DNA of 63,563 nt from assembly GCF_946184425.1 (NCBI RefSeq), contig NZ_CAMHFP010000009.1:1-63563 (forward strand), in the 5' to 3' direction. Shown here piece after piece: positions 17,295 through 27,998 of the stretch. The position numbers were made by a program, and so were the translations under genes. Numbering within the stretch: the stretch's first letter is position 1; every line of letters begins with the position of its first letter. This DNA comes from an uncultured Methanobrevibacter sp. (lineage in GTDB: Archaea > Methanobacteriota > Methanobacteria > Methanobacteriales > Methanobacteriaceae). Below the pieces are notes generated by a model. The model was not told the origin of the DNA and searched no databases. It saw only the letters and a list, made by a program, of their open reading frames with translations.

Positions 17295-18320
17295 ATGATG
17301 ATACCAACAATACCTACGCCCGAAGAATTATTGGACAAGGGATTCAGTAGGGGAAAGAAACAGGCGGACCTAATCAGAAGTCAGAAGATACCTAAACACT
17401 TGAAAGGTAAAAGAATTGAAGAAAGAAGAGTTGTCACTTCCTGTCAGGTTATAAAAGACAAATTAAAATCAATCATCGATGCAGTTCCTGAAATAGAAGA
17501 ACTCCATCCATTTTATCAAGATTATATTGACATTACCGTCGGCGTGGATGACTTGAAACAGTCATTAGGAGCATTGAACTGGGCTTATGGAATTATTACC
17601 CAACTTGAAAAGGAATATGGTGCTAAAATTAGGAAAAATCCATCTGAACGATCAACAGCCATCCAAAAACAAGCTTATGGGAGAATATCCTCTGTTGTGA
17701 ATAAAATCAAAAAAGATTTGGACTTTTTGGATTTTGCAAAACAAAATTTAAGAAACATGCCAACCATAGATTTTGATGCAACAACAATCGTAATAGCAGG
17801 TTTTCCGAATGTTGGAAAGTCAACTCTCCTAAGACAGATTACAGGTGCTGACCCTCAGGTTGCAAATTATCCTTTTACAACAAAAGGGATTCAAATTGGA
17901 CATACTGAAATGCACTGGAGGAGCATACAAATTATCGACACACCAGGATTATTGGACCGACCTGTTCTTGAAATGAATGACATTGAAATGAACGCTATTG
18001 TAGCTCTTGAACATTTGGCCGATGCCATACTCTTTATTTTTGATGCATCTGAAACCTGCGGTTTCCATCTCGAAAATCAGTATAACCTTTTAAAGCAAAT
18101 CGAAAAGATATTTTCTGAAATACCTGTATATTACCTTTTCAATAAAATGGATCTAATTGAAGATACAGAATATCTCAATGAATATATTGACAATGAAGAC
18201 AATTCCATTTTCATCTCAGCAATTGAAGGAGAAGGTATTGATGAAATCAATAAAGTCATCCGTTCGATTAAAAAGATAGACAGAACACCTGTTGAAGATG
18301 ACGATGATGACTATTATTAA
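17295..18320 (+). CDS. NOG1/Obg-type GTP-binding protein
   Basis: 341 residues. GTPase motifs: G1 GFPNVGKST (169-177), G2 region YPFTTKG, G3 DTPGLL (215-220), G4 NKMD (283-286) and G5-like ISAIEGEG. The helical N-terminal domain (residues 1-160, with [11 protein letters not shown] and [17 protein letters not shown]) is that of NOG1, a large-subunit ribosome assembly GTPase in eukaryotes; archaeal members are assumed to act on the 50S subunit. An acidic tail DDDDDYY closes the protein. GGTGAT precedes the ATG pair. Single-gene unit. Confidence 0.93.
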   Translation: MMIPTIPTPEELLDKGFSRGKKQADLIRSQKIPKHLKGKRIEERRVVTSCQVIKDKLKSIIDAVPEIEELHPFYQDYIDITVGVDDLKQSLGALNWAYGIITQLEKEYGAKIRKNPSERSTAIQKQAYGRISSVVNKIKKDLDFLDFAKQNLRNMPTIDFDATTIVIAGFPNVGKSTLLRQITGADPQVANYPFTTKGIQIGHTEMHWRSIQIIDTPGLLDRPVLEMNDIEMNAIVALEHLADAILFIFDASETCGFHLENQYNLLKQIEKIFSEIPVYYLFNKMDLIEDTEYLNEYIDNEDNSIFISAIEGEGIDEINKVIRSIKKIDRTPVEDDDDDYY

Positions 18321-18714
18321 TTAAACTTTGAACCTCAATGATTTTTGGGGTTTATTTTATTATTTTTTGAAACAAATATTGAATTACATTAACCTCCTCT
18401 TTTTTAAAGAAAAGATATTTTTAAAAATAAGCATGTATATACAAATATTAAAATAAAATTGTTCTTTAATATCATTCCAGTTAATTCAAAAATCAATGAA
18501 AAAAACTAATAGTAACATATTTTAACATGATTTAATCAATGCTGAAATTAATTATTTAATGGATAAAAATTTTGGTAAAAATTATATTGAAAAAATGGCT
18601 TTGTGGGAATCATTATTTATTGAATTTGTATTGACCTGTAAATGCATACATTTTTAATGTGCAAAAGAAGAAGAAAAAAAAGAGGGTGTGGAATAACCCT
18701 CATGGTTAAATTAC
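18321..18714. other. Gap between convergent genes, no supported gene
   Basis: AT-rich intergenic sequence. T-rich runs after 18345 probably terminate the GTPase gene, and the A-rich run near 18668-18682 the opposing gene. An open stretch of about 40 codons on the plus strand (about 18530-18657) lacks a ribosome binding site and is not called. Confidence 0.5.
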
Positions 18715-20058
18715 TTACATCTGATAAATACCGTCAATGTCCCTCCCATAATCTCCTTCAGGAGTATATACACAGACATAATACAATCTTTCAGATACTT
18801 CCTTTTGTTTTAGGAATTCCAATGCATCAGCTTTTGTTTTTGCATCATAACATTCATAAATTCCCTGATTGTGGTTGAATTTTTCTCTGAATTTAACTTC
18901 ACCGGTCGCTTTAGTTGATTTGGTTTTTTTAACGGATTTATCAGGTTCCAAGTTATTTTTACGAGTGCCCCCATGACTTATAAATGAGTCTTCAGCAAGT
19001 TTGAAGTCATCATATGTCAAGTCCTTACCACAGACAATCGCTTCATAGTTGTTTGTGCTGACTTCATAAAATCCGAAAATGTACACATCATCACAAATCA
19101 AACTGCCAGTATCGTCTGCCTTGTGAATGTATGGCAATTCAAGCAATGCGTCCTCAGCATCTTTAGCAGAGCTGAATGAATATAATGTAAATGGATCTTT
19201 TTCTTCTTTTGCCATCCTTTCACCTAACCAATAGGCATTTGCCTTATTTACATCATCATGGCGAGTGCCCATATTATCCTTTTCTAAGTATTTTTCATCG
19301 GAACTTTCTGAAACTGTTTCCTTTTTAACATCTATGCCTCTCCCAACATTTTGATTTAATTCCTGCTGAGGTGCATTCATAGTGTCTGAAGAGACAGTTA
19401 CAGGATTTGAAACTTCATTGGGAACTTTTGGTTTTGCAATCAACTTGGAAATAACCCATCCGATAACGAATACTGGAATTGTTAATATGAATGCCATAAT
19501 TAAAGAAGAAATAATATCAGCAAATCCCAAAATCGCATATGAAGATATTAAAAATATCGACAGCAATAAAATAAACCACAATTCAGAGAATATTTTAGTC
19601 TTGGACAATCTTAAAAGGCCGAACTCAACATCAGTTTTGTAAAACAGAATATTTACAATGCCCTTACCTGATGAATCCTGCTGACGAGTTTCATTTACAT
19701 TCGATTTTTGTGTAACTTTTGGTTTTGTTTGTTTTTTTGAAGCAGTTGTTGTAGATAAAGGCTTTATTTCTGGTTTTTCACTGCTTTTTCGTGTAGACAA
19801 CGGCTTGGTTGCTTGTTTTTTAGTATCCTTTGAGAAATTATATTTTGTCAATTCACCTAAAATACTCATATTGTTTGGAGTGATGTTTACATTAAACACT
19901 TTACGGCATTCATGGCACATTATGGCATTTTCACTAACTCCATTATCCTTTGCAAGACGTGCAGAATTTTCAAATATTAATGTAGTGCCGCAATTTGGGC
20001 ATTTGCTTTGAACTTTCATGAGACTCTTTAATAAATCTTCGCCATTACCAACATACAT
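18715..20058 (-). CDS. Zinc-ribbon membrane protein of unknown function
   Basis: 447 residues. Near the N-terminus is a zinc-ribbon with CPNCGTTLIF (about 18-27) and a second knuckle CHECRKVF (about 48). A low-complexity Lys/Thr/Ser linker follows, then two adjacent membrane helices (WFILLLSIFLISSYAILGFADIISSLIMAFILTIPVFVIGW, about 160-202). The C-terminal half is soluble and holds two alpha/beta stretches ending in similar repeats (FTLYSFSSAKDAEDALLEL; IYECYDAKTKADALEFLKQ). AGGAGGTGA precedes the ATG, so expression may be strong. It follows two other membrane proteins on the same strand. I do not recognise the family. Confidence 0.75.
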   Translation of the reverse strand: MYVGNGEDLLKSLMKVQSKCPNCGTTLIFENSARLAKDNGVSENAIMCHECRKVFNVNITPNNMSILGELTKYNFSKDTKKQATKPLSTRKSSEKPEIKPLSTTTASKKQTKPKVTQKSNVNETRQQDSSGKGIVNILFYKTDVEFGLLRLSKTKIFSELWFILLLSIFLISSYAILGFADIISSLIMAFILTIPVFVIGWVISKLIAKPKVPNEVSNPVTVSSDTMNAPQQELNQNVGRGIDVKKETVSESSDEKYLEKDNMGTRHDDVNKANAYWLGERMAKEEKDPFTLYSFSSAKDAEDALLELPYIHKADDTGSLICDDVYIFGFYEVSTNNYEAIVCGKDLTYDDFKLAEDSFISHGGTRKNNLEPDKSVKKTKSTKATGEVKFREKFNHNQGIYECYDAKTKADALEFLKQKEVSERLYYVCVYTPEGDYGRDIDGIYQM

Positions 20059-20085
20059 ATTTTCACCTCCTACTCATTTACAATA

Positions 20086-20571
20086 TCAAAGATTATAACT
20101 GGTCTTAGCCACGATGTTGTCCTTATCATCAATAAGGTTTACATCAATGCTTCCCACATCTTCGGATATTGAAGTTCCACTAAATCTCATTTCTCCATTA
20201 TCATCTTCCAAGTAATTGAAATCCATTGTTATTTCATATCCATTTCTATCATTATAAGTTACAAATACCCGATAATCAGTAGTGTTTATTGATTTAGGAG
20301 TAATTTTACCATAAACCCAACACCAGCCATCACTGTCCTGACGAACATCAGTCAGCTGAACGTTGATGCCCGATGTGGATGATATATCTGGATATCCACT
20401 TAAATCATAAGTTGGATAACTACCTGCACCATCCTGAATTACAGGGATAGCAAGCAAATATAAAACAATTATGACAGCTACAAGAGCAATTGCAACATAA
20501 ATGATTTTTTTATCCCTATTTACCCTTTTTTCAAATTCCAGAGGAATATTTTCATCATTTCCATCAACCAT
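20086..20571 (-). CDS. Single-span membrane protein, unknown function
   Basis: 161 residues. A charged N-terminus (VNRDKK) is followed by one membrane helix IIYVAIALVAVIIVLYLLAI (about 24-43). The remainder is an outside beta-rich domain with YDLSGYPDISSTSG, a FxYLEDDNGEMRFSGTS segment and a Trp-rich centre (DGWCWVYGK), resembling FxLYD-like extracytoplasmic domains, though I cannot assign it firmly. GGGGGTGA lies upstream of the ATG. It lies 27 bases ahead of the zinc-ribbon gene and 29 after the preceding gene; the three form an operon. Confidence 0.7.
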   Translation of the reverse strand: MVDGNDENIPLEFEKRVNRDKKIIYVAIALVAVIIVLYLLAIPVIQDGAGSYPTYDLSGYPDISSTSGINVQLTDVRQDSDGWCWVYGKITPKSINTTDYRVFVTYNDRNGYEITMDFNYLEDDNGEMRFSGTSISEDVGSIDVNLIDDKDNIVAKTSYNL

Positions 20572-20600
20572 ACATTTTCACCCCCATTTAAATAAAATAA

Positions 20601-21344
20601 TTAATTATCCATCATATTTGAAATTAAAGAGAGAGTTCCATGAACAAGGATTATCAATGCAACAATTAAAAGCAGTTCACTGCTGTCAGTAAATCTAAGC
20701 ACCATTCTTCCACTCAATGCACCAATAATATAAAAAATTGCAATCAATATTTCAAACACATTTTGAACTTTACTTCCCCTATATTTTCTTGGAATTATGC
20801 CTTTATTAGCTGATTTATCTGAAACTGTTGAATTCTGTGAATTCGCATTAGATGATTTTGAATCTTTTTTTATAGATGCCATGCTGGAAACTTTTGAAAC
20901 ATTGCCTGAACTGGCATCTGATTTTTCATCATTTAGCATATAGGCAAATAATTGATCAGTTAAATCCTCATCTCCAGTTTGAACATCGATAGTTTGGCTA
21001 TTCTCCGTTGAAGAGGGAATTTTTGCATTTTTATTGGCTTGCTTTATCGCTTCGACTATTTCATCAAGCACCTGTTTGCATGACCTTTTTGGAAGAGCTC
21101 CTACAGCTCCCTTCAATTCACTATCCCTTCCGAAATTCTTCACCCATCCTTCCAGGATTACCTTGTCTCCCTCAAAATAATAGCGAATAAACTTAGGGGA
21201 TGCAGTGACCCCTATACCCTGTTGCCAGTACGGTTCATCACCCTTATCATTGAAATCATAATTATGGGAATTTAAAATTTCATCAATGACTTGTGACAAA
21301 TAATGATTATCCTTGCTTTCAACTTCAATTCGTGTTCTGGACAT
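20601..21344 (-). CDS. Membrane-tethered protein, first gene of a three-gene unit
   Basis: 247 residues from the ATG at 21344, with AGGTG six bases upstream; a GTG three codons earlier is the alternative. The N-terminal domain (1-110: EVESKDNHYLSQVIDEIL, QGIGVTASPKFIRYYFEGDKVILEGWV, AVGALPKRSCKQVLDEIV) is a compact alpha/beta module that I do not recognise by name. A Ser/Asp-rich linker follows, then two C-terminal membrane helices (FEILIAIFYIIGALSG; LLLIVALIILVHGTLSLI). A cytoplasmic domain anchored by a C-terminal hairpin is the likely topology. Confidence 0.7.
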   Translation of the reverse strand: MSRTRIEVESKDNHYLSQVIDEILNSHNYDFNDKGDEPYWQQGIGVTASPKFIRYYFEGDKVILEGWVKNFGRDSELKGAVGALPKRSCKQVLDEIVEAIKQANKNAKIPSSTENSQTIDVQTGDEDLTDQLFAYMLNDEKSDASSGNVSKVSSMASIKKDSKSSNANSQNSTVSDKSANKGIIPRKYRGSKVQNVFEILIAIFYIIGALSGRMVLRFTDSSELLLIVALIILVHGTLSLISNMMDN

Positions 21345-21595
21345 TTTCAACACCTTTTCTTCTAAAACTGAATAATATATTTGTATAAAATAATATCTCT
21401 AAAAAAAAGTATATAAGTCAAGTAAAGTTTTTACTTTAATGGAAGATAAATGAAGAAAAAAGAGTGTTTGGATAACTTATTTGATTGTAAACATTCTGTT
21501 ATTTATTGAATTTCAACATAGATATTTTTAAGTTAATGTATGAATGTTTTTTGAATAAATACCCGCAGATTTTAAAAAAAAGTGAAAGAGAGCAA

Positions 21596-21827
21596 TTAAA
21601 CACCATTACTATTAGTCATATAGTAGCATAATACTCCCTTTCACCATATTCATCAATAACCGTCATTGGAGATGAAGCACATGAGGTAACATTAGAGTGT
21701 TGTATTGTAACTGAAGCATTGTTGTATCGGTTGCATTTTTAGTGTTTACAGGATTTACACCTTCTGATTTATGTCCACTCCACACAAGAATAACCTCATT
21801 GATTTTAAACCATTTTACGATCTCCAT
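21596..21827 (-). pseudogene. Decayed coding remnant, possibly of a surface protein
   Basis: From an ATG near 21827 the minus strand reads a protein-like stretch (VKWFKINEVILVWSGHK, then NPVNTKNATD) that stops after 53 codons. Shifting frame near 21715 continues with NNASVTIQHSNVTSCASS and DEYGEREYYATI, and a further shift gives a short tail stopping at 21596. The Asn/Thr/Ser/Val-rich composition is like methanogen adhesin-like proteins. At least two frameshifts are needed. The flanking parts of 21345-22009 hold only AT-rich DNA and the Hsp20 promoter. Confidence 0.4.
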
Positions 21828-21940
21828 TATAAGTATCAATAAAGTAATTCATCAATTTCTTAAAATAAAACATCAACAACATATAAAATAAAAGTCCAAT
21901 AGTATTATCTTTTAATAACTTTTAGTAAATTTAATAGAAA

Positions 21941-21950
21941 ACTATATATA
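21941..21950 (+). promoter_or_regulatory. TATA box of the Hsp20 gene
   Basis: actatatata, preceded by purine-rich gaaa (BRE-like), lies 60 bases upstream of the ATG at 22010. It predicts a leader of about 35 bases containing the AAGGAG site. Confidence 0.6.
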
Positions 21951-22009
21951 CCAACATAAAGTAAATAAAAAACAATAGATATGATTCATCAAATAAGGAG
22001 TGTGAAAAA

Positions 22010-22624
22010 ATGGTAGATAGCGAAACTATTGAAACCAAAATTTCCGACAAAAAAGAAGAATTTGAAGAAAAAATTGATGAAACAAAAGGAAAATTCGAAG
22101 AAAAAAAAGAAAAATACGAAGAAAAAATTGATGAAACAAAAGAAAAATACGAAGAAAAAAAAGAAAAACGCAAAGTAATGGCTGATAGCGTAATCAACGA
22201 TATTTCTAAAAGCATTGATGAATTTAAAGAAAATCTCAAAAACGTTCAAAAAGCTGCTGATCAAAGATACAACGATTACAAAAAGACCACTGTAAAAAGT
22301 TTGGATGTTGATTTGATTGAAACTGATGATGTATACTACATCAAAGCAGCAGTTCCAGGAATTGAAAAAGAAGACATTTTAATCGAAGCTGGAGACAATG
22401 ACATCAGCATTGAAGCCACATTCGTACCATACATCGAAGAATTCGATGAAGAAGACGGCGCTGAAGTTATCGTCAGTTCTTTAAAATCAGGAAGATGTGT
22501 AAAAACCATCAGATTTGAAAACAGCATCGATTTAGAAAACATTACTGCGAAATTCAAAAACGGAATGGTTATCATCAACATTCCAAAATTAATCATACCA
22601 AAACATAAAGTGAATGTAGAATAA
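22010..22624 (+). CDS. Hsp20/alpha-crystallin small heat shock protein with charged coiled-coil
   Basis: 204 residues. The first 60 are an unusual Lys/Glu repeat (KKEEFEEKIDETK repeated with small changes), a predicted long charged helix or coiled coil. Residues about 95-200 are an alpha-crystallin domain: VDLIETDDVYYIKAAVPGIEKEDILIE opens it, and AKFKNGMVIINIPK is the conserved A-x-x-x-n-G-v-L signature. Most Hsp20 proteins have shorter N-terminal arms, so the repeat arm is the odd part; it may set oligomer size. AAGGAG lies upstream of the ATG. It acts as an ATP-independent holdase in the cytoplasm. Confidence 0.88.
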   Translation: MVDSETIETKISDKKEEFEEKIDETKGKFEEKKEKYEEKIDETKEKYEEKKEKRKVMADSVINDISKSIDEFKENLKNVQKAADQRYNDYKKTTVKSLDVDLIETDDVYYIKAAVPGIEKEDILIEAGDNDISIEATFVPYIEEFDEEDGAEVIVSSLKSGRCVKTIRFENSIDLENITAKFKNGMVIINIPKLIIPKHKVNVE

Positions 22625-22645
22625 CTATTCTACACCACACTATTT
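22615..22645 (+). terminator. Hairpin overlapping the Hsp20 stop codon
   Basis: tgtagaata-ac-tattctaca (22615-22634) is a perfect 9-base dyad including the TAA stop, followed by a T-rich run. Confidence 0.55.
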
Positions 22646-22655
22646 TTTTAAAATT

Positions 22656-23135
22656 TTATTTGAATTTAACTGTTTGACCTATTTCTTTTAACAGATTCAA
22701 GTCTGAGCCTTCAATTATTACGTAACACTCACCCGGCCAAAACAAAAATCCATCCTGCTGTTTTACCACATAATAATCACCAGTATCATTAAAGCAAATC
22801 AGACCATTATCATTGCTTATCTCATCACCAATTACATTTTCTGAGTAATTTCCATTAGCTGTGGAATTCAAAAATTTATATGTAATATCATTTTTTCCAT
22901 CCTCATATGACACATATTTGTCACGAGCATTGGATACCGCACTTTGAATGCTGCTTGATGAAAGAGATCTGGAATCCACATTATGCACCACTGCTGAATA
23001 ATAAGCTTTAATATCTGAATCTGCAGGAATATCCGCAGTAAAGTTACCGAAATCATGATTGACCGAATTTGTAGCGCTAACGCATACAATTGTGCAAATC
23101 AAAATTAAAAATAGTATACCTAAAAATTTTTTCAT
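22656..23135 (-). CDS. Secreted small protein of unknown function
   Basis: 159 residues from the ATG at 23135, with AGGTGA five bases upstream; the GTG three codons earlier overlaps that site and is rejected. Signal peptide MKKFLGILFLILICTIVCVSA, then a mature domain that opens with NHDFGNFTADIPADSD and closes DLNLLKEIGQTVKFK. That closing segment resembles the end of the 27999-28490 product (NLNDLKRYASSVKFV), and both have a VDVP/ADIP-like start, so they probably belong to one family of exported proteins. Function unknown. Confidence 0.75.
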   Translation of the reverse strand: MKKFLGILFLILICTIVCVSATNSVNHDFGNFTADIPADSDIKAYYSAVVHNVDSRSLSSSSIQSAVSNARDKYVSYEDGKNDITYKFLNSTANGNYSENVIGDEISNDNGLICFNDTGDYYVVKQQDGFLFWPGECYVIIEGSDLNLLKEIGQTVKFK

Positions 23136-23231
23136 TATTATCACCTATTAATATATTCTATTTAAAAAATATATAAATAGGATAAAGAAATTTATTTCCT
23201 CAAAAAATAGTTTAAAGTAGAATAATCTACT

Positions 23232-24242
23232 TTAATATCTTACTTTTCCGATGTGTCTTGTAGCACCAGGATCTTCACCATTGAAGTGAGCCAGGTAATA
23301 TACAAACCATTCAAGAGGAATCACTAAAATAAATGGGGACAATAACTTGTCAACATCAGCATAGTCATTGAGTTTATATATAATTGATTTTGCTTCAAGA
23401 TTTTCGCAAAAGTCAATGGCCTTTTGGGTGATTTCATCTGATTCCAAATCAGATGTTAAAAATATTACAGGAACATCCTTTTCAGCCCTTTCAATCAAAC
23501 CGTGCCTGAATTCAGCGGAATATTCCGGACATGCATGTTTTATTGCTCCTTCCATAAGCATTGTCATTGCCAATTTATATGCAAGACCAAAGTTAGGACC
23601 ACTGCCTAAGCAGTAAAATATGTCCTCATCACTGTATTTTTCAGCCAAAGCCTTGTTTTCATCTTCTGTGGTGAGCAACAGTTTTTCAAGCATTTTCGGC
23701 ATTTCGGCAAGTTGAGCCAATAGTTCAGTTTTATTTTCATAATCAGAAGCGCTAAACAATATCTGGTAAAGACAAGCTAATTGGGTGATGTAAGTTTTAG
23801 TACCTAAAATAGCTGTTTCTGTCTCACACCTAGTAACTATTGGAGTTTTAGCTTCTTTAATCATTGAACTATCAGGTTCATTTGAAATTGAAACAGTGTG
23901 AATACCGAAATCATTAGCCCTCCTAAGGGATGCTAAAGTGTCTGCGGTTTCGCCTGACTGGGAAGTAAAAATAGCCATGGCATTTTCGTTTTGTTGTAAT
24001 TTCTTGTTATAGTAAAATTCATAACCTGTGTAAACTTCAATGTTGATGTTAGTGCTGGACATTCTTATTGCATCCCTAACACTGTAACAGGTTGAAATAG
24101 AACTTCCGCAACCGATTAAATAGACTTTGTCCACATCAGCAATCAAATCAGAAACTTCCCTTAATGTGGCAAATTCACTTTCAAAAGTCTTTCTGAGTGA
24201 ATCCGGCTGCTCCATCATTTCATCATACATTTTATATTTCAT
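23232..24242 (-). CDS. SIS-domain sugar isomerase (GlmS isomerase-like, no glutaminase)
   Basis: 336 residues from the ATG at 24242 with GGAG upstream. The opening [19 protein letters not shown] matches the start of the isomerase half of GlmS. Two SIS domains follow: [18 protein letters not shown], with [16 protein letters not shown], and the second with [23 protein letters not shown] and [10 protein letters not shown]. The C-terminal [13 protein letters not shown] differs from the usual PRNLAKSVTVE end of GlmS. The glutamine amidotransferase domain is absent, so it probably acts on a pre-formed amino sugar phosphate or as an ammonia-using isomerase or deaminase. Single gene. Confidence 0.85.
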   Translation of the reverse strand: MKYKMYDEMMEQPDSLRKTFESEFATLREVSDLIADVDKVYLIGCGSSISTCYSVRDAIRMSSTNINIEVYTGYEFYYNKKLQQNENAMAIFTSQSGETADTLASLRRANDFGIHTVSISNEPDSSMIKEAKTPIVTRCETETAILGTKTYITQLACLYQILFSASDYENKTELLAQLAEMPKMLEKLLLTTEDENKALAEKYSDEDIFYCLGSGPNFGLAYKLAMTMLMEGAIKHACPEYSAEFRHGLIERAEKDVPVIFLTSDLESDEITQKAIDFCENLEAKSIIYKLNDYADVDKLLSPFILVIPLEWFVYYLAHFNGEDPGATRHIGKVRY

Positions 24243-24335
24243 AAGCCAAACTCCTTTAAAATTTATTAACAATAATAATATGTAGTTAAAACATATATAA
24301 AAATATTTTTAAAAGAATTATAAATAATGATAATT

Positions 24336-24962
24336 ATGGAAATTGATTTAAGATTAATCGGAATGGAAAAAGGAAAGCAATATGAGACTATTATCACTAC
24401 AGTAAACGCACAGAATGTTCAAAATGCCGCACCTATTGGAGTACTGTGTGCGGGAAAAGACATTGTTTTAAGCAGGATTTTCAAAGGCGGAAAGACCCTG
24501 GACAACATCATCTCTCAAAAGGAGTTTACAGTAAACATCACACACAATCCGGAACTGTTTACAATGTCAACTCTCGGAAATCTCCCTAAAGACTATTTCA
24601 ATGAAGACAATTCCATTAAAGATATTGACGCCTACTTTAAATGCGAAGTAATTTCCATCAAGGAGGCAGTCAAGCAAAGCGATCCGATAAAGAAAAAAGA
24701 CGAGGCCAATGTCATTAAGTCAAAAGTGACTGAAATGGTCATCAATAATGACATTAAAGCAGCTAACAGAGCATTTGCATGCATTATAGAGACTCTTGCA
24801 AATCTTACCCGCTTTGACATAGTGGATGAGAAAACAAAGCAATATTACCTAAGCAGATTCCAGGAAAACAGCCGTGTTGTAAACAAAGTCGGCGGAAAAA
24901 CAGAAAGACTCACAATGAACGAAATAAAAAAAGAATTGATAAAAAAGGGCTATGAACCCTAA
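24336..24962 (+). CDS. DUF447 family flavin-binding-like protein
   Basis: 208 residues from the ATG at 24336, where [13 protein letters not shown] matches the usual start of this archaeal family; an ATG three codons earlier is possible. The conserved opening [10 protein letters not shown]...[13 protein letters not shown], the [10 protein letters not shown] segment and the C-terminal [13 protein letters not shown] fit DUF447, whose structures show a split-barrel FMN-binding fold. The reaction is unknown. No Shine-Dalgarno is visible; a TATA-like tatataa about 40 bases upstream allows a short leader. It overlaps the adenine deaminase gene tail-to-tail by four bases. Confidence 0.85.
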   Translation: MEIDLRLIGMEKGKQYETIITTVNAQNVQNAAPIGVLCAGKDIVLSRIFKGGKTLDNIISQKEFTVNITHNPELFTMSTLGNLPKDYFNEDNSIKDIDAYFKCEVISIKEAVKQSDPIKKKDEANVIKSKVTEMVINNDIKAANRAFACIIETLANLTRFDIVDEKTKQYYLSRFQENSRVVNKVGGKTERLTMNEIKKELIKKGYEP

Positions 24963-26674
24963 TTTATTATTACATCCATAAATTCAAAGTTATCTCCATC
25001 AAACAATCCCATATCTGAAATCTTGATAGATGGAATTACCAGAAGTGCCATAAATGCCATTGTCATGAATGGAGCTTCAATTTGACAGCCTAAAACCTCC
25101 GCCATATTATGCAATGTTTCCAACTTGCGTGCAACTGCATAGGCATCATCATTACTCATAAGTCCTGCAATAGGAAGAGACAGGGAGTCTGTGAAGTCTT
25201 CGCTGACAACGGAAATTCCACCCTTATCATCTATTATTCTGTTGACAGCTTCAGCCATACTTTGCGAATTATAACCAATTACAATTATATTGTGAGAGTC
25301 ATGAGCTATGGAAGATGCAATTGCACCTTTTTTAAGACCAAAACCTTTAATGAATGCGTTAGTGATTTTGTTTCCACCATAACGTTCCACAACAGCAATT
25401 TTCAATACATCCTGAGTGATATCTGATTGTATTTTTCCATCAACTGTTTTAAGTTTTGCAGTTGCTTTTTTGGTCAGTAGCTCCCCGTCAAAGCATTCTA
25501 TAACATTAACTTCAGCTTCATCCCCTTCATAATATATCTCAAAATCATCTGCGGTTTTTCTGGAAGTGTTGATTGAATTTTCAGCATCAATTTCAGGAGC
25601 ATCAAATAAGACATTTTCACCATCGAATACACATTTGCCCCCAATATATGTTTTTAAAATTTTTAAATCTGATAAACTGTTTACAATTAGATAATCTGCT
25701 CTTGCACCTTCAACAATTGCTCCACAATTTAAATTGTAATGGTATGCAGGGTTAATTGTCACCATATGAATGGCTTTGATTATGTCTATTCCCAAATTGA
25801 CCGCTTTTTTTACAGAAAGATTCAAATGACCTTTGATTAAATCTTCAGGGTGCTTGTCATCACTAACAATAAAATCAAACAGTGGTGAGAAAATTTTTTG
25901 GCCGAATATCTCATTATAAATCATTCCCAATGCATCAGGATCTTCCACCATCTTTTCACCACCTTCCAAATCGAAAAGGTTTTCCATATTCAATGCAGAC
26001 GATCCGTCACGCACCATAATTTTCATACCTTTCATCTTCTTTTCAATGACTTCCAAAAGGTTGCTGCATTCATGGTCTGTTATTATACCTTCAGCAAGAT
26101 ATTTATCCAGTTCTTCACGTGTAAGCAACGGAGCATGACCGTCAATCGGTTTACCGTACTGTTTTGCCAATGACAATTTGCTTAAAACTTCCTTATCACC
26201 ATTGATTACACCCGGAAAATTCATCATCTCTCCAAGAGCGACAATTTCCTCTTTTTTAAGCAAATATTCAATTTCAGGAGAGTTCAAAATAGCTCCTGAA
26301 GTTTCAAATGGTGTTGCAGGAACACAGGACGGTGCTGTAAAAAAGAAATTGAAAGGAACTTTTTTAGAGTTCTCAATCATTGCTTCCACACCTGCAACAC
26401 CCAGTACATTAGCTATTTCATGAGGATCACAGACAACAGCAGTGGTTCCATGGCGAACAGCAACACGGGCGAATTGTGCAGGAGTAAGCATGCTGCTTTC
26501 AATATGAATATGAGAATCTATAAAACCCGGAATCATCAAACCATCAATATCCATCCGAGTTTTCTCATTAATTAAAATTGGCTCAATATTTGTATAAACA
26601 CCATTTTCAATTGTAATTCTTGCCGGATAAACGGAATTGGATATAACATCAAGTATAAAAGATGTAAAAGCCAT
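24959..26674 (-). CDS. ade: Adenine deaminase
   Basis: 571 residues from the ATG at 26674, with GAGGAGTGAG upstream. An amidohydrolase that converts adenine to hypoxanthine plus ammonia in purine salvage. Metal-binding H55-x-H57 lies in [16 protein letters not shown], then [17 protein letters not shown] (HxP region) and DHECS; the C-terminal domain has [20 protein letters not shown], all hallmarks of the Ade family. Length is normal. The start overlaps the Shine-Dalgarno within the tail of the upstream TIGR00300 gene (four bases apart), so the two are co-transcribed. Confidence 0.95.
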   Translation of the reverse strand: MAFTSFILDVISNSVYPARITIENGVYTNIEPILINEKTRMDIDGLMIPGFIDSHIHIESSMLTPAQFARVAVRHGTTAVVCDPHEIANVLGVAGVEAMIENSKKVPFNFFFTAPSCVPATPFETSGAILNSPEIEYLLKKEEIVALGEMMNFPGVINGDKEVLSKLSLAKQYGKPIDGHAPLLTREELDKYLAEGIITDHECSNLLEVIEKKMKGMKIMVRDGSSALNMENLFDLEGGEKMVEDPDALGMIYNEIFGQKIFSPLFDFIVSDDKHPEDLIKGHLNLSVKKAVNLGIDIIKAIHMVTINPAYHYNLNCGAIVEGARADYLIVNSLSDLKILKTYIGGKCVFDGENVLFDAPEIDAENSINTSRKTADDFEIYYEGDEAEVNVIECFDGELLTKKATAKLKTVDGKIQSDITQDVLKIAVVERYGGNKITNAFIKGFGLKKGAIASSIAHDSHNIIVIGYNSQSMAEAVNRIIDDKGGISVVSEDFTDSLSLPIAGLMSNDDAYAVARKLETLHNMAEVLGCQIEAPFMTMAFMALLVIPSIKISDMGLFDGDNFEFMDVIIN

Positions 26675-26678
26675 ATTC

Positions 26679-27899
26679 TCACTCCTCATGTAGAGCATTA
26701 TATAATAGTGGCAGGAATGTGCCTATATCAGTAACGATACTGACAACCTGTGCGCTTCCCCTGTCTGACAATTTGGTAACTGTAGATGGGTTGATATCTA
26801 CACAGATACTTTTAACCCTTGAAGGCAAGAGATTTCCCATTGCAATTGAGTGTAACATTGTTGAAATCATAAGCACCATGTCAACTTCCTGAGCATATTT
26901 TCTCATGACCTTTTGGGCTTCAATAACATCAGTCATGACATCCGGAAGAGGTCCGTCGTCACGGATTGATCCTGCAAGAACAAATGGAACATCATTTTTA
27001 ATACATTCATACATTATACCGCCTGTCAAAGTTCCGTCTTCAACCGCCTGTCTGATAGAGCCTGAATTGTTGATTCTGTTGATTGCCCTCATATGGTGAG
27101 TATGACCGTGAGCTACGATTTTTCCGGTTTCCACTTCAATTCCCAGAGAGGTTCCGAAGAGATTTGATTCAATATCGTGAGTTGCAAGAGCATTGCCTGC
27201 CATGATTACATCAATGTATCCTTCCTTAACTAAAGCTGCAAGGTATTTGCCGGATCCCGTGTGCACAATAGCTGGTCCTCCAACAACACCTATTTTTCCC
27301 CCTTGAGCCTTGATTTCTTTCATTTCTTTTGCAATTCCATTAATCAAGTTCATCAATGGTTTTTCAGAGGACACATCACTGTTCATGAATTCAAACACTT
27401 GCTGTTTTTCTCTGGAGCGGTGAGGAGGGGTTACCCTAACACCATCAAGACCAACTACAATTTTATCACCAGCCTTAATGTCGGCGATTGGCCTTACGAA
27501 TGCCCGTTTTTCTTTCTCATCAACAACAACCAGACAATCCATTTCAATATCCTCAACAGGAATCCAGTTGCCATCAAAATAAATATGTGTTGTGTGATTG
27601 GATGATGAATAAAAGCCTTCAGGAGCTACCTTATCTTTAGTGGCCGCTACAAGATTTACTTCCTTGATTTCATTGATTGATGCACCTAAAACAGACAGTT
27701 CATCCAGAATGGAATTCAATAATTCGGGAGAATCAGCCTGAACTTCAATTTTTGCATAGCTTGCATCTGATTTTTTACGCCCAACATCGATTTCCAATAT
27801 GTCAAATTCTCCTCCCTTGTCCATAATTATTGCCATTGTCTTGGTTAAGGTCATTGAATCAATAATATGGCCGGAAAGCTCAATTATTCTTTTATTCAT
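26679..27899 (-). CDS. TIGR00300 family protein (archaeal ornithine cyclodeaminase type)
   Basis: 406 residues from the ATG at 27899; an ATG three codons earlier sits too close to GGAG. The family combines an N-terminal LOR/SDH-type domain ([27 protein letters not shown], then [21 protein letters not shown] segment) with a C-terminal Rossmann-like part ([48 protein letters not shown]). Homologs in methanogens and cyanobacteria have been shown to convert ornithine to proline plus ammonia, giving a proline route in archaea without ProC. That role here is by family. The neighbouring adenine deaminase also releases ammonia. Confidence 0.82.
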   Translation of the reverse strand: MNKRIIELSGHIIDSMTLTKTMAIIMDKGGEFDILEIDVGRKKSDASYAKIEVQADSPELLNSILDELSVLGASINEIKEVNLVAATKDKVAPEGFYSSSNHTTHIYFDGNWIPVEDIEMDCLVVVDEKEKRAFVRPIADIKAGDKIVVGLDGVRVTPPHRSREKQQVFEFMNSDVSSEKPLMNLINGIAKEMKEIKAQGGKIGVVGGPAIVHTGSGKYLAALVKEGYIDVIMAGNALATHDIESNLFGTSLGIEVETGKIVAHGHTHHMRAINRINNSGSIRQAVEDGTLTGGIMYECIKNDVPFVLAGSIRDDGPLPDVMTDVIEAQKVMRKYAQEVDMVLMISTMLHSIAMGNLLPSRVKSICVDINPSTVTKLSDRGSAQVVSIVTDIGTFLPLLYNALHEE

Positions 27900-27998
27900 A
27901 ATATTCATGCTCCATTTTAGTTAATATTATAAATATATGTTACTATGATATTTAATGGTATGGTTAGGGTTTAAAAAAAATAGAAAAAATAGTGAATT

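Noticed and set aside
18530-18657. About 40 open codons on the plus strand, ending with ALWESLFIEFVLTC
   Set aside because: No ribosome binding site or promoter; length within chance for AT-rich sequence.
21931-22264. Phe/Ser-rich open frames antisense to the Hsp20 Lys/Glu arm
   Set aside because: They arise from the GAA/AAA-rich repeat of the sense strand; no independent support.
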